Source of the DNA: an uncultured Muribaculum sp.
GTDB lineage: Bacteria > Bacteroidota > Bacteroidia > Bacteroidales > Muribaculaceae
DNA length: 36,827 bases
Direction of reading: 5' to 3'
Assembly (NCBI RefSeq): GCF_910583865.1
Contig: NZ_CAJTYX010000020.1
Location: 14,385 to 51,211 of the forward strand
The notes below the pieces were generated by a model. That model saw only the letters and a list, made by a program, of their open reading frames with translations. It did not search any database and was not told the DNA's origin. Positions 5,654 through 14,753 of the stretch are shown in pieces. Numbering within the stretch: position 1 is the stretch's first letter; the number at the start of each line of letters is the position of its first letter. A program made the translations under genes and the position numbers.

Positions 5654-7984
5654 TTAAATCTTTACTGTCACGGCCTTCCCGCTATAATTCACCGTCTTTC
5701 CGGTGCATGTCGGGGCATCACCTCCACGACCGCCCTCCTGCATAAGCACCACGCGGAACTTCCTCCCTTTCAGCATCCCGGGATAGCTGCCCTCGCGGTC
5801 GGCTAAGGTGAGCTTGCGTGCGCCGTCGTCCCACGTCATCTTTATCGTCGAACGCTCGCCGGTCTCGTAGCCGTAGCCGTCGCCGGCATCCTCGTAGAGC
5901 GTAAACTCGCCGTCGGCGCCGGGATATACCCTGATTTCAAGCTCTTTCCAGGATTTTTCGGAACTATACTGCACGTCAGGGCCCCACGGCAGGATGCTTC
6001 CGGCACGTACGTACAGCGGTATCCGGTCGAAAGGAGCGTCGGTCATCACATCCGCACCCCCGCGATGGCGGCTGTTGGTCCAGAAATTCCACCAGTCGGT
6101 GCCCTCGGGCAAGTAGACGTTCCATTCGCGGGCCTCATACTCGGTGACGGGAGCCACCAGGAAGTTGCGGCCGTACATGTACTGCTGCCCGGTATTGACA
6201 GCACGGCGGTCGGCGGAGAAATCCACGTACAGCGGACGCATGAACAACGCCCCTTCGGAAGTCACCTCCCACGCAGTGGAGTAATTGTAGGGGAGCAGAC
6301 GGTAGCGGAGCTTTATCATGCGCTCCTGCGCGTCAAACACGGGAGTGCCACGGTCGCCGAACTGCCATATCTCGCGGGGCAACCCCGTGCCGTGGCTGCG
6401 CATCATCGGGCAGAACGCGCCGAACTGCATCCAGCGGGTGTACAGCTCGCGCCATTCCGGGCAGTCGTTGCCACCTTTGTCGAGCCACATATTGGCATAG
6501 AATCCACCTATGTCACTGTTCCAATATGGAATGCCGATCGAGGCATAGTTGAGCGCGGCGGGTATCTGGTCGTGCAGCACGTTCCAGCGCGAGTCCACGT
6601 CTCCGCTCCAGGTGTTGGCACCATAGCGCTGCTGCCCGACGAAGCCCGAGCGCGTAAGCGTCAGCACACGTTTGCCGTCGTTCTTGGCGCGCTGGTGCTC
6701 ATAGACACCACGGTTCTGCATAAGTGAATATGCGTTTTTGACCGTCTTGAATGTACCGGCCTCCGTAGGCGAATCGTAGTCGCCCGGCTTTTTCTCCCAA
6801 ACGTCAGGTTCGGTCGAGTCGAGCCACCAGCCGTCGTTGCCGGCAACGGAATATACGCCCTTGTCAAGGCTGTCCCAGAATATGTCGCGGGCCTCTGCGC
6901 TGAACGAATCGTAGGGACGCGATCCACATCCCGGGAAAGTATGGAAGTTTATCAGATGCCCTTTCTCGTCAAGCCGGCGGTAAGGCTCCGATTTCGGGCC
7001 GAAGCCGGGCCATGTGACAATCAGGAACTTGCCGTTCATGGCATGGATATCGCGCCCCATGCGCACTGCGTCGGGATAGCGTTCGGGGTCGAATGCGTGG
7101 CAGTTCCATAGGCTGTCCGTGCCGTTATGCTGGGGCCAGTAACGCCAATCCTGTATTATCACGTCGATAGGCACTTTAAGGTCGCGGAACTTCCTGAAAG
7201 TGGCCGCCAGCTCATCCTGCGAGCTGTAGCGCTCGCGGCTCTGGAAGAATCCGTAGGCCCAGAGCGGAAGCATCGGCGCATCGCCGGTCAGTTCGCGGAT
7301 ACCTGCGGTGACACCTGCCGGGGTGCCTCCGTAGATGAAATAGTAGTCCGACTTGCCGCCCCATCCTTCGAAGCTCAGGTCCTGGGGATTATCCTTGAAG
7401 TCGCTTATCGAATAGTTGTCCCAATAGAGTCCGTAGCCTTTAGTGGGTGACACGAACAGAGGGGTGTAGGTGAACATGTTGACATTCTCCATCGTGTAGG
7501 CCGTGCCGCGCCTGTCCCATTTTCCGTCGCTCACCTGCCCGATGCCGAAGATAGGCTCGTCAGGCTCAAGGAGGAACGGTTGACGCACTATGTGGTTGTC
7601 GCGGCCGCCATCCCATTTCGGGGTGAAGCTCGTGCCGTAGTCCTTGTCTTTCAGAAGATGCCGGCCCGCGTTGTCATAGAAGTCGATGCCGCCGGTCTCG
7701 CGGTTGACCTTCACGCGCAGGTCGGCGCTCGTGAGCGTTGTGCTTTGGCCGTCGGAAACCGTCGTTACGTCTACGCTCTCGGGGACTTTCACCACCGCGA
7801 GGCTGCCCTCACCCGGCTTGACACCTATAGGGCTTTTTACCACTCTCACTATGCGCGGTGACAGGAATGTCACTTCGCAGTCCATACCCTGCGTGCTCAT
7901 CCGCAGGTCGGCACCCGTTGCTGTGCTCCATGCCGCAGACATAGCCATGACTACGGCCAAAGGCATGATAATCGTTTCTTTCAT
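5654..7984 (-). CDS. Secreted glycoside hydrolase family 31, alpha-xylosidase-like
   Basis: A 776-residue GH31 enzyme. The first ~25 residues form a signal peptide (hydrophobic MPLAVVMAMSAA, likely cleaved after TATGA) without a lipobox Cys, so a periplasmic location is likely. The N-terminal beta-sandwich has the PIFGIGQ motif (144-150). The TIM barrel begins around residue 236 (PMLPLWAYGFFQSRERY). The nucleophile is Asp389 in WWLDSTEPD, and the probable acid/base is Asp462 in WSGDVDSRW. The STEPD context resembles GH31 alpha-xylosidases and related enzymes more than classic alpha-glucosidases, so activity on alpha-xylosyl or similar glycans is inferred. It lies alone after the nuo terminator with only a poor promoter match (ATTCTTTG). 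It may serve a glycan system encoded elsewhere, such as the susCD locus at 26-34 kb. Confidence 0.88.
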   Translation of the reverse strand: MKETIIMPLAVVMAMSAAWSTATGADLRMSTQGMDCEVTFLSPRIVRVVKSPIGVKPGEGSLAVVKVPESVDVTTVSDGQSTTLTSADLRVKVNRETGGIDFYDNAGRHLLKDKDYGTSFTPKWDGGRDNHIVRQPFLLEPDEPIFGIGQVSDGKWDRRGTAYTMENVNMFTYTPLFVSPTKGYGLYWDNYSISDFKDNPQDLSFEGWGGKSDYYFIYGGTPAGVTAGIRELTGDAPMLPLWAYGFFQSRERYSSQDELAATFRKFRDLKVPIDVIIQDWRYWPQHNGTDSLWNCHAFDPERYPDAVRMGRDIHAMNGKFLIVTWPGFGPKSEPYRRLDEKGHLINFHTFPGCGSRPYDSFSAEARDIFWDSLDKGVYSVAGNDGWWLDSTEPDVWEKKPGDYDSPTEAGTFKTVKNAYSLMQNRGVYEHQRAKNDGKRVLTLTRSGFVGQQRYGANTWSGDVDSRWNVLHDQIPAALNYASIGIPYWNSDIGGFYANMWLDKGGNDCPEWRELYTRWMQFGAFCPMMRSHGTGLPREIWQFGDRGTPVFDAQERMIKLRYRLLPYNYSTAWEVTSEGALFMRPLYVDFSADRRAVNTGQQYMYGRNFLVAPVTEYEAREWNVYLPEGTDWWNFWTNSRHRGGADVMTDAPFDRIPLYVRAGSILPWGPDVQYSSEKSWKELEIRVYPGADGEFTLYEDAGDGYGYETGERSTIKMTWDDGARKLTLADREGSYPGMLKGRKFRVVLMQEGGRGGDAPTCTGKTVNYSGKAVTVKI

Positions 7985-8023
7985 AAAAATATCACTATAA
8001 TCGTTTCAAAGAATGTAATCGTC

Positions 8024-8074
8024 CCGAAATAAAAAGGACAGCGGGGATGGAATCTGAGAGTCCATCCCCGCTGT
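8024..8074 (-). terminator. Intrinsic terminator after nuoN
   Basis: In the direction of transcription, ACAGCGGGGATGGA (8061-8074 complement) pairs with TCCATCCCCGCTGT (8038-8051 complement) around a 9-nt loop, a 14-bp stem. It is followed at once by CCTTTTTATTT. It lies 58 nt after the nuoN stop and closes the 17-kb nuo/atp run. Confidence 0.9.
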
Positions 8075-8131
8075 AGGATGTATGTCCTTACAGAGAGCCG
8101 GTCAATGGCCGGCCACTGTAGATATGCGGAA

Positions 8132-9613
8132 TCAGTTGCCGAACACTCCGAAGATGTATTCGGGATTCATCATCGTGGTGTCGATCAGTCCGTTGTAGAC
8201 ACACGACACGATGCCTACCAACATGATGCCGGCGATGCATACCGTCATGGCCAGACGCTCGCTGCCCGCGCTGCGGAAAGCGGGTATCACGCATGCCTCA
8301 TGGTTGTTGATAAACATTGCCTTCACAACCAGCAGGTAGTAGTAGAGCGAGATGATAGTGTTGATCAACGCTATCAGCACAAGCACGTAGAGCGCGGGGG
8401 TTCCCGGCTCGGTGGCGGCGGCGAAGATGAAGAACTTGCTGAAGAATCCTGCGAACGGAGGTATGCCGGCCAGTGAGAACATGGCGAGCATCATCGTGAA
8501 CGCAAGCTTGGGATTGGTCGAATAGAGGTTGTTGTAGCTGTCCATATCGACCTTGCCGGTCTTGTTCTCTATGGCCTGGATCACTCCGAAGGCGGCGAGG
8601 TTGCTGAAGATGTACACAAGGATGTAGTACATCAGCGAGCCGAGCCCTTGGGTTGTGGCGGCCATCACGCCGAGCATGATATAGCCGGCCTGCGAGATCG
8701 ACGAGAAAGCGAGGAAGCGCTTCAGGTTCTTCTGGCGCAGGGCGAAAAGGTTGCCCACGGTGATGGTGAGGATAATCAGGGCGTAGAGCATCCATTCCCA
8801 CGCCTTGCCGTAGAACGGACCGAACACCTGCACCATGATCACGAAGAACGCGAACGCTGCCGCACCCTTGGAGATGACCGACAGATAGGAGGTGACGGTA
8901 GTCGGAGCGCCCTGGTAGACGTCGGCGGTCCAGAGGTGGAACGGCACGAGCGAGAGTTTGAAGCCCATCCCGGCAATCACGAACGCGATGGCGATCGTGA
9001 GCATAAGGCTGTTCTCCGGATTGATCGAGGCCGCGATGTCGGCGAAGTAGAGAGTGCCGCTCAGAGCGTAGACAAACGACAGGCCCATCATGAAGATGGC
9101 CGACGAGAACACGGCGGTGAGCAGATACTTGATGGCGGCCTCATGGCTCTCGTAGCGCTGCTTGTCGAAAGCCACCAAGGCGGCCAACGGCAGGGAAGCG
9201 GTCTCCAGACCGATGATGAACAGCAGGAAGTGGCGTGCCGAAATCATCAGGTACATGCCGAAGAGCGTGATGAGAAGCAATTCGTAGAACTCACCGCGAC
9301 GCATCTTCATGAACTCGCTGTCGGCCCACTGCATGGCCTGCACGAGCACGATGAGCGCACCCACGTTGAGGATGTTCTTGATGGCGGTCATCACCGGCGA
9401 GGTTACATACATGCCTCCGAAGGCGCTGGCGCTGCTCCCCTCCCACGGATAAACGAATCCGGCGAGGGTGACGAGCGCGAAGAGGCACACGGTGAACATC
9501 GACAGTCCGCGCGGCGCCTGGCGCGAGCTGAATGTGTCGAAAAGAAAGACCAATAAGATCAGGATCAGCAATCCTATCTCTTGGTGCATGACCAGAAACT
9601 GTGAATAGTCCAT
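8132..9613 (-). CDS. nuoN: NADH-quinone oxidoreductase subunit N
   Basis: Antiporter-like proton-pumping membrane subunit of complex I, 493 residues and about 14 membrane helices. The key charged residues are visible: Glu137 in LETASLPLAAL (TM5 glutamate) and Lys219 in GFKLSLVPFHLW (TM7 lysine), followed by ADVYQGAPTTVTSYLSV. It is the last gene of the nuo/atp run, 17 nt after nuoM, and precedes a strong terminator. Confidence 0.95.
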   Translation of the reverse strand: MDYSQFLVMHQEIGLLILILLVFLFDTFSSRQAPRGLSMFTVCLFALVTLAGFVYPWEGSSASAFGGMYVTSPVMTAIKNILNVGALIVLVQAMQWADSEFMKMRRGEFYELLLITLFGMYLMISARHFLLFIIGLETASLPLAALVAFDKQRYESHEAAIKYLLTAVFSSAIFMMGLSFVYALSGTLYFADIAASINPENSLMLTIAIAFVIAGMGFKLSLVPFHLWTADVYQGAPTTVTSYLSVISKGAAAFAFFVIMVQVFGPFYGKAWEWMLYALIILTITVGNLFALRQKNLKRFLAFSSISQAGYIMLGVMAATTQGLGSLMYYILVYIFSNLAAFGVIQAIENKTGKVDMDSYNNLYSTNPKLAFTMMLAMFSLAGIPPFAGFFSKFFIFAAATEPGTPALYVLVLIALINTIISLYYYLLVVKAMFINNHEACVIPAFRSAGSERLAMTVCIAGIMLVGIVSCVYNGLIDTTMMNPEYIFGVFGN

Positions 9614-9630
9614 ATCTTAATCTTATTATC

Positions 9631-11136
9631 TTACTTTGTGAGGACTTCGATGATGGGAAGGAATGAATTGTGAATCAGATTACTGATCCAGCCGGGGAAG
9701 CAGCCTATGCCTGCCACGCACACGATAAGCGTGACTGCCGACAGACGCTCGAACCAGGTGGCGTCGGTGAGCGACAGATGGTGCTCGTCCTGAACCGGGC
9801 CGAAGAGCAGCTTGCCGACCACGCGCAGGATGTAGACGGCGGTGATCACGATCGAGCAGCATGCTGCCACTGTGAACGCACGGTGGAACAGGTCGGTGTG
9901 TTCCCACGAGCCGACGAAGATGGTCATCTCGGCCACGAAGCCCGACAGGCCCGGCAGACCGAGCGATGCCATACCTGCAATCACATAGCAGACAGCCAGG
10001 AACGGCATGATCTTCATCAGACCGCCCATCAGACGGATGTCACGGGTGTGGGTACGGCCGTAGATCATACCGATAAGGGCGAAGAACAGGGCCGTCATCA
10101 GACCGTGGGAGAGCATCTGCAGCACCGCACCGGTCATCGCCGTGGTGTTGAGCATGAGGATGGCGAAAAGCACCATGCCGCAGTGGCTTACAGAAGAGTA
10201 GGCGTTGATATACTTGAGGTCGGTCTGCACACATGCGCTGAACGCACCGTACACCACCGATATACCGGTCAGTATAAGGAATATCCATGCAAGCTCATTG
10301 GCGGCCTGAGGCATCAGGTAGATAGCCACACGGAAGCAGCCGTAGCCGCCGAGCTTCATAAGCACGCCTGCATGTAGCATCGACACGGCGGTAGGCGCGG
10401 AGGCATGACCGTCGGGGCTCCATGTGTGGAACGGGAACATGGCGCCGAGCACGCCGAAGCCCACGAAGGTGATCGGGAAGAGGAACGTCTGCCAGCCGTG
10501 GGGGATGGCGCCGTTCTGCGAGATTTCCAGAAGATTCATGGTGAGTTGTCCGCCCTCGGGAGCCGAGTGGTAGTAGATGCCGAGGATGCCAAGCAGCAGG
10601 AAGGCCGAGCCGCCCATAAGCATCAGGGTGAGCTTCATGGCGCTGTACTCCTTGCGTCCGGTGCCCCAGAGGCCGATGAGAAGGTACATCGGGATAAGGG
10701 CCACCTCATAGAACATGAACATGGTGAACAGGTCAATCGAGATGAAGAAACCGAACACGCCGGTCGACAGCAGGATCAGCCACAGGAAGAAATCCTTTGG
10801 CAGCGGATCTATCTTCCATGAGGCGAAAGTGCCTGCAAAGACGATGATCGCCGAAAGAAGGATCATGGCCACCGATATGCCGTCGACACCGAGGGCAAGG
10901 TGGATGTTGAGCGGCTCAAACCACATCCACGACCCCGTGAAAAGCATCGGGGCGTCGGCGCCGGCCTGACGCAGGTGGATGAAGTCGAAGAGCAGATATA
11001 CCGACAGGGCCACGAGCGCCGTGGAGCCGATGACGGCCACCGTACGCACCTGCTTGATGTCCCGGCAAAGGAACAGCAGCCCGAGCATCACCAACGGGAT
11101 GACTACGAAATATATCAGAATATTTGAGAATATCAT
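9631..11136 (-). CDS. nuoM: NADH-quinone oxidoreductase subunit M
   Basis: Antiporter-like membrane subunit of complex I, 501 residues. The TM5 glutamate (Glu144 in FYEVALIPMYLLIG), the TM8 lysine (Lys261 in HAGVLMKLGGYG) and the TM12 glutamate (FVAEMTIF) are present. The TM7 lysine of the family, seven residues before the conserved His of PxHxW, is replaced by Leu230 (GVLGAMFPFHTW, His237). The sister subunits NuoL and NuoN in this window keep it. It lies between nuoL (38 nt) and nuoN (17 nt). The start is an ATG with an AT-rich upstream stretch. Confidence 0.95.
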   Translation of the reverse strand: MIFSNILIYFVVIPLVMLGLLFLCRDIKQVRTVAVIGSTALVALSVYLLFDFIHLRQAGADAPMLFTGSWMWFEPLNIHLALGVDGISVAMILLSAIIVFAGTFASWKIDPLPKDFFLWLILLSTGVFGFFISIDLFTMFMFYEVALIPMYLLIGLWGTGRKEYSAMKLTLMLMGGSAFLLLGILGIYYHSAPEGGQLTMNLLEISQNGAIPHGWQTFLFPITFVGFGVLGAMFPFHTWSPDGHASAPTAVSMLHAGVLMKLGGYGCFRVAIYLMPQAANELAWIFLILTGISVVYGAFSACVQTDLKYINAYSSVSHCGMVLFAILMLNTTAMTGAVLQMLSHGLMTALFFALIGMIYGRTHTRDIRLMGGLMKIMPFLAVCYVIAGMASLGLPGLSGFVAEMTIFVGSWEHTDLFHRAFTVAACCSIVITAVYILRVVGKLLFGPVQDEHHLSLTDATWFERLSAVTLIVCVAGIGCFPGWISNLIHNSFLPIIEVLTK

Positions 11137-11174
11137 AATTACTATATTTTTTCAGAGTATTTTCGCATCAGTGA

Positions 11175-13136
11175 TTACAGCAGGCAGAGCCAGGCGATAG
11201 TGCCGAGGGCAAGAGCGCCGACGAGATATATCCACACGTAGAACTGGACATTGCCCGACTGGAGTCCGCGTATCTGCAACGACGACCACTGGGCCACCTT
11301 GGCGAAGCCGTCCATAGTGCCGTCGATGATGTGGCGGTCAAACCATGCTATCGGGCGGCATACACCCTGGAAAATGACCTTGTGGGTGATCCACATGTAG
11401 ATCTCGTCCCAGTAGAAGCGGTGGTAGGCTGCCGTCCACAGGCCGTGGAACTTGTCGGCCAAGCGGTCGGGCACCGGATTCTCCTTGATATACATCTTGG
11501 TGGCAAGCAGGATGGCAAGCACTGCCACGCACACGCTCGATATGGCCACCCAGGGCACGAGGTGGATGTCGTAGTTCGCACCGTTCCAGGTCACGAAATG
11601 TCCGAAGGGGATGAAACCGGCCACGCAGCTAACGGCGGCGAGGAAAATCAGAGGTATGTTCATCACGGCGGGAGCATCGTGGGGAGTGTGGTGCGAGCAG
11701 TCATGCTCCTTCCACCAGAAGATCATGTAGTAGAGGCGGAACATGTAGAAAGCGGTCAGGCCGGCCACCATCATGAGCCATGCACCCCAGAACCAATGGT
11801 TCTCGAAGGCTGCCGAAAGAATCTCGTCCTTCGAGAAGAAACCGGAGAAGGGCGGTATGCCGGCGATGGCCAGACAGCCGATAAGGAAAGTGATGTGGGC
11901 CACGGGCATGTACCTGCGCAGACCGTGCATAGCCGTATAGTTATTGGAGTGCACGGCATGGATCAGCGCGCCGGCGCCGAGGAAGAGGAGCGCCTTGAAC
12001 ATGGCGTGGGTGAACAGGTGGAACATCGAGGCCATGAAGCCGAGACCCTCATGGATCTCCGGACGGGCCACGCCGAGTGCGGTCACCATGAAAGCGATCT
12101 GCGATATGGTTGAGAAGGCGAGCACGCGCTTGATGTCGATCTGCGTGCAGGCCACCACAGCCGCGTAGAAGGCGGTGATACAACCCACGATGGTTATGAT
12201 GTTCATAGCCGACATCTCAAGCAGGTAGAGCGGGAACAGACGGGCAACAAGGTAGACACCGGCCACCACCATCGTGGCGGCATGGATGAGGGCCGACACG
12301 GGGGTCGGGCCTTCCATGGCGTCGGGAAGCCATATGTGCAGCGGCAGCATGGCCGACTTGCCCATACCTCCCATGAAGATGAGCACCAAGGCCCATGTGA
12401 GCGTCGAGGCTCCCAGGAAGGTCATGCCGGAGAAAGAGGTGAGGATGCCGCTGAACGGTCCGGTATAGGAGGCCACACCACCCTCGTAGTTGGCCACGGC
12501 GGCCGAGGTGATGTCGATGAAGTCGAACGTCTGGGTGCAGTAGCTAAGGATCAGGATGCCGAGCAGGAATCCAAGGTCGGCGAATCGTGTGACGATAAAC
12601 GCCTTTTTGGATGCCGACACCGCAGAAGGAAGCTTGTAGAAGAATCCGATAAGCAGGTAGGACGAGGCGCCCACAAGCTCCCAGAATATATACATCTGGA
12701 AGATGTTGGTGGCAACCACCAGGCCGAGCATCGAGAAGCTGAAGAGCGACAGGAACGCGAAGTAGCGCTGGAAGCCCTTCTCGCCCTCCATGTAGCCCAT
12801 GGAGTAGAGATGCACCATGAACGATATGGTGGGGATCACGATGAGCATCATGGCCGATATCGGGTCGAGCATGAAGCCGAGACGTATCACGAGGTTCTGC
12901 GTGAACTGCAGCCAGTCGACGTTCCAGAGCACGAGAGTGGCACGCGTGCCCTCTGCCGTGTAGAAGTCGCCGAAAAAGTAGCTCAACGCTGTCCAGTAGC
13001 TCAGCACGAGCACGGTGCCCATTCCGAGGCAGCCGAGCCAGCCGGCGAGCTTGTGGCTCATCTTCATGCCCGTGAGGCCGAGCAGCAGGAACATGAAGAG
13101 CGGTATGCAGAGTATGAAGATTGATATAATTTCCAT
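11175..13136 (-). CDS. nuoL: NADH-quinone oxidoreductase subunit L
   Basis: Largest antiporter-like subunit of complex I, 653 residues, with the distal proton channel and the C-terminal lateral helix expected in the last ~120 residues. The quinone oxidoreductase core is clear: Glu153 in FWELVGASSYLLIGF, Lys260 in GGMGKSAMLPLHIWLPDAM, and the helix ALIHAATMVVAGVYLVAR. It ends in hydrophobic residues typical of the final anchor helix. It lies 9 nt after nuoK and 38 nt before nuoM. Confidence 0.96.
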   Translation of the reverse strand: MEIISIFILCIPLFMFLLLGLTGMKMSHKLAGWLGCLGMGTVLVLSYWTALSYFFGDFYTAEGTRATLVLWNVDWLQFTQNLVIRLGFMLDPISAMMLIVIPTISFMVHLYSMGYMEGEKGFQRYFAFLSLFSFSMLGLVVATNIFQMYIFWELVGASSYLLIGFFYKLPSAVSASKKAFIVTRFADLGFLLGILILSYCTQTFDFIDITSAAVANYEGGVASYTGPFSGILTSFSGMTFLGASTLTWALVLIFMGGMGKSAMLPLHIWLPDAMEGPTPVSALIHAATMVVAGVYLVARLFPLYLLEMSAMNIITIVGCITAFYAAVVACTQIDIKRVLAFSTISQIAFMVTALGVARPEIHEGLGFMASMFHLFTHAMFKALLFLGAGALIHAVHSNNYTAMHGLRRYMPVAHITFLIGCLAIAGIPPFSGFFSKDEILSAAFENHWFWGAWLMMVAGLTAFYMFRLYYMIFWWKEHDCSHHTPHDAPAVMNIPLIFLAAVSCVAGFIPFGHFVTWNGANYDIHLVPWVAISSVCVAVLAILLATKMYIKENPVPDRLADKFHGLWTAAYHRFYWDEIYMWITHKVIFQGVCRPIAWFDRHIIDGTMDGFAKVAQWSSLQIRGLQSGNVQFYVWIYLVGALALGTIAWLCLL

Positions 13137-13145
13137 AACCGTGTC

Positions 13146-13460
13146 TTAGAATTTCATTTTGTTAAGGTCGCGTATATCAATGTTGCCCGCCCAGCGGAAG
13201 AGGTTCACGATGATGGCGATCGCGAGTCCCGTCTCGGCGGCGGCAATGGCGATGGCGAAAAGCGTGAACATCATTCCCTCAAGCTGCCCCGGGAAGAGGA
13301 AGCGGTTGAACACCACGAAATTGATATCGACGGCGTTGAGCATAAGCTCAAGCGAGATGAGTATCGCGATAAGGTTTTTACGGGTGATAAAGCCGTAGAC
13401 CCCGCAGCAGAACATGATGATGCTCGGGATTATGTACAATGCTAAAGGTAACTTGTCCAT
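13146..13460 (-). CDS. nuoK: NADH-quinone oxidoreductase subunit K
   Basis: Small three-helix membrane subunit of complex I (104 residues) that forms part of the E-channel. The two conserved membrane glutamates are present: Glu38 in ISLELMLNAVDINF and Glu76 in AIAAAETGLAIAI. Length is normal. It is closely packed between nuoJ (7 nt) and nuoL (9 nt). Confidence 0.95.
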   Translation of the reverse strand: MDKLPLALYIIPSIIMFCCGVYGFITRKNLIAILISLELMLNAVDINFVVFNRFLFPGQLEGMMFTLFAIAIAAAETGLAIAIIVNLFRWAGNIDIRDLNKMKF

Positions 13461-13467
13461 AGTCGTA

Positions 13468-13986
13468 TCAACGTTTGCGGGCGATCACCACGCCACCGAT
13501 TATACATGCGAGTAACAACACGCTCACAGCCTCGAAGGGGAGCAGATAACCGAACTTTTCCGTGCCGAGCAGCACCTCGCCGAGATGATTCATGGTGAAT
13601 CCCTCCTCGAACGGACCGCGCAGCGTGCTCCAGAAACCGGCGCGCGACACCACGGCGTAGCCGAGAGCCGCGAGGGCCAGCAAGGATGCCGCGCCTCCGA
13701 AGATGCGCCGACGCGATGAAAGCTGCACACTGGCGTCACCGGGCTTCGTCGTCAGCAATATCGCGAACACGACGAGCACGACGATACCTCCGGCGTACAC
13801 CGCGATCTGCACCGCGCCAAGGAACTCGTAGTCGAGCTTGAAGTAGAGGCCTGCGGTGGCGAAGAGCGTAAACAGAAGGTAGGTGGCCGCCCTGAGGATG
13901 CGGCGCGTGGTGACAGTCAGTATCGAGAAGATGATAATCGCGGCTACGATTATCCCGTACATTACAATACTTCCAACTGATTCCAT
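13468..13986 (-). CDS. nuoJ: NADH-quinone oxidoreductase subunit J
   Basis: Five-helix membrane subunit of complex I, 172 residues. The conserved TM3 segment with its Tyr/Gly hinge is seen in LGAVQIAVYAGGIVVLVVFAI, where a pi-bulge couples quinone reduction to pumping in studied complexes. The Thr/Arg-rich loop TVTTRRILRAATYLLFTL fits the family. It follows nuoI by 9 nt. Confidence 0.93.
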   Translation of the reverse strand: MESVGSIVMYGIIVAAIIIFSILTVTTRRILRAATYLLFTLFATAGLYFKLDYEFLGAVQIAVYAGGIVVLVVFAILLTTKPGDASVQLSSRRRIFGGAASLLALAALGYAVVSRAGFWSTLRGPFEEGFTMNHLGEVLLGTEKFGYLLPFEAVSVLLLACIIGGVVIARKR

Positions 13987-13995
13987 ATTTACGAT

Positions 13996-14619
13996 TTAAT
14001 TTTCTTTCTTTTCAGGTTCGGTGGCAGGTGCGGCTGCGGGGGCGTCGGCCTTGGGGGCTGCGGGAGCCGCCTTGGGCGCTGTGTCGGCTGCTGCCGGACG
14101 CGGAGCGGCTGCCACAGGCTTGGGAGCCGGGTCGCCGGGCTGCTCGGGAAGATAGTTGAGCTGCTGCACGAGCTTGTCGCGGGTGAACACGGCCTGCTCG
14201 AAGTCGTTGCTGAACTCGATGGCGTCGAAGGGGCAGGTAGTTACGCACAACTCGCAGAAAGTGCAGCTGCCGAGGTCGTACATGTACTTGTCGAGCTTGC
14301 GCTTCTTCTTTCCGTCGGGAAGGTCGACCATCTTGGTGGTGATGGTGATGGTGCCGTTGGGGCAATTGCGCTGGCATGTGCCGCACGCCGTGCAACGGTT
14401 GCGTCCGTCGGGAAGATAAATGAACTGCAGCTTGGCGCGGAAGCGCGGGGCCGCATACTGCTTGTAGCGCGGTTCAGAAGGGTCGGCACCCTTGCGGGGG
14501 TCGGGATACGATTCGGTCACCTTGGGAGTGAAAAACTCCTTGCCGGTGACTCCCATGCCTTTTATAAGGCTCGATATGCCTGTGCCCAGTGATGAAAAAT
14601 ATTCTTTTACACTGCCCAT
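13996..14619 (-). CDS. nuoI: NADH-quinone oxidoreductase subunit I (8Fe-8S ferredoxin-type)
   Basis: Peripheral-arm subunit that carries clusters N6a and N6b and passes electrons to NuoB. Two CxxCxxCxxxC motifs are visible: Cys76, 79, 82, 86 (CTACGTCQRNC) and Cys119, 122, 125, 129 (CTFCELCVTTC). The start is placed at MGSVKEYFSS. The frame stays open upstream to 14712, but that extension (MPYRADGR...) has no family resemblance and covers a hairpin in the atpG-nuoI gap. The protein has 207 residues. The last ~50 form an unusual Ala/Pro/Lys-rich tail, absent from compact NuoI proteins. It is the first nuo gene after the inserted atp block. Confidence 0.94.
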   Translation of the reverse strand: MGSVKEYFSSLGTGISSLIKGMGVTGKEFFTPKVTESYPDPRKGADPSEPRYKQYAAPRFRAKLQFIYLPDGRNRCTACGTCQRNCPNGTITITTKMVDLPDGKKKRKLDKYMYDLGSCTFCELCVTTCPFDAIEFSNDFEQAVFTRDKLVQQLNYLPEQPGDPAPKPVAAAPRPAAADTAPKAAPAAPKADAPAAAPATEPEKKEN

Positions 14620-14687
14620 AGATATGACTGGTGTTCGATTTTTAGCGTACCGGTAGCAAAATTGTCTGAGGTTCGTCTTGTCGGGGA

Positions 14688-14730
14688 AGCGTCCGTCGGC
14701 CCGGTACGGCATTTCTTGCTGCCGGACGCT
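14688..14730 (-). other. Hairpin in the 134-nt atpG-nuoI spacer
   Basis: AGCGTCCG (14688-14695) and CGGACGCT (14723-14730) form an 8-bp stem with a 27-nt loop. This lies in the longest intercistronic gap of the nuo/atp run. There is no T-run after it on the minus strand, so full termination is unlikely. Neither is there a TAnnTTTG box in the gap. mRNA processing or partial attenuation is possible. Confidence 0.5.
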
Positions 14731-14753
14731 CCATCCCTATGCGGCGGCGAGGC

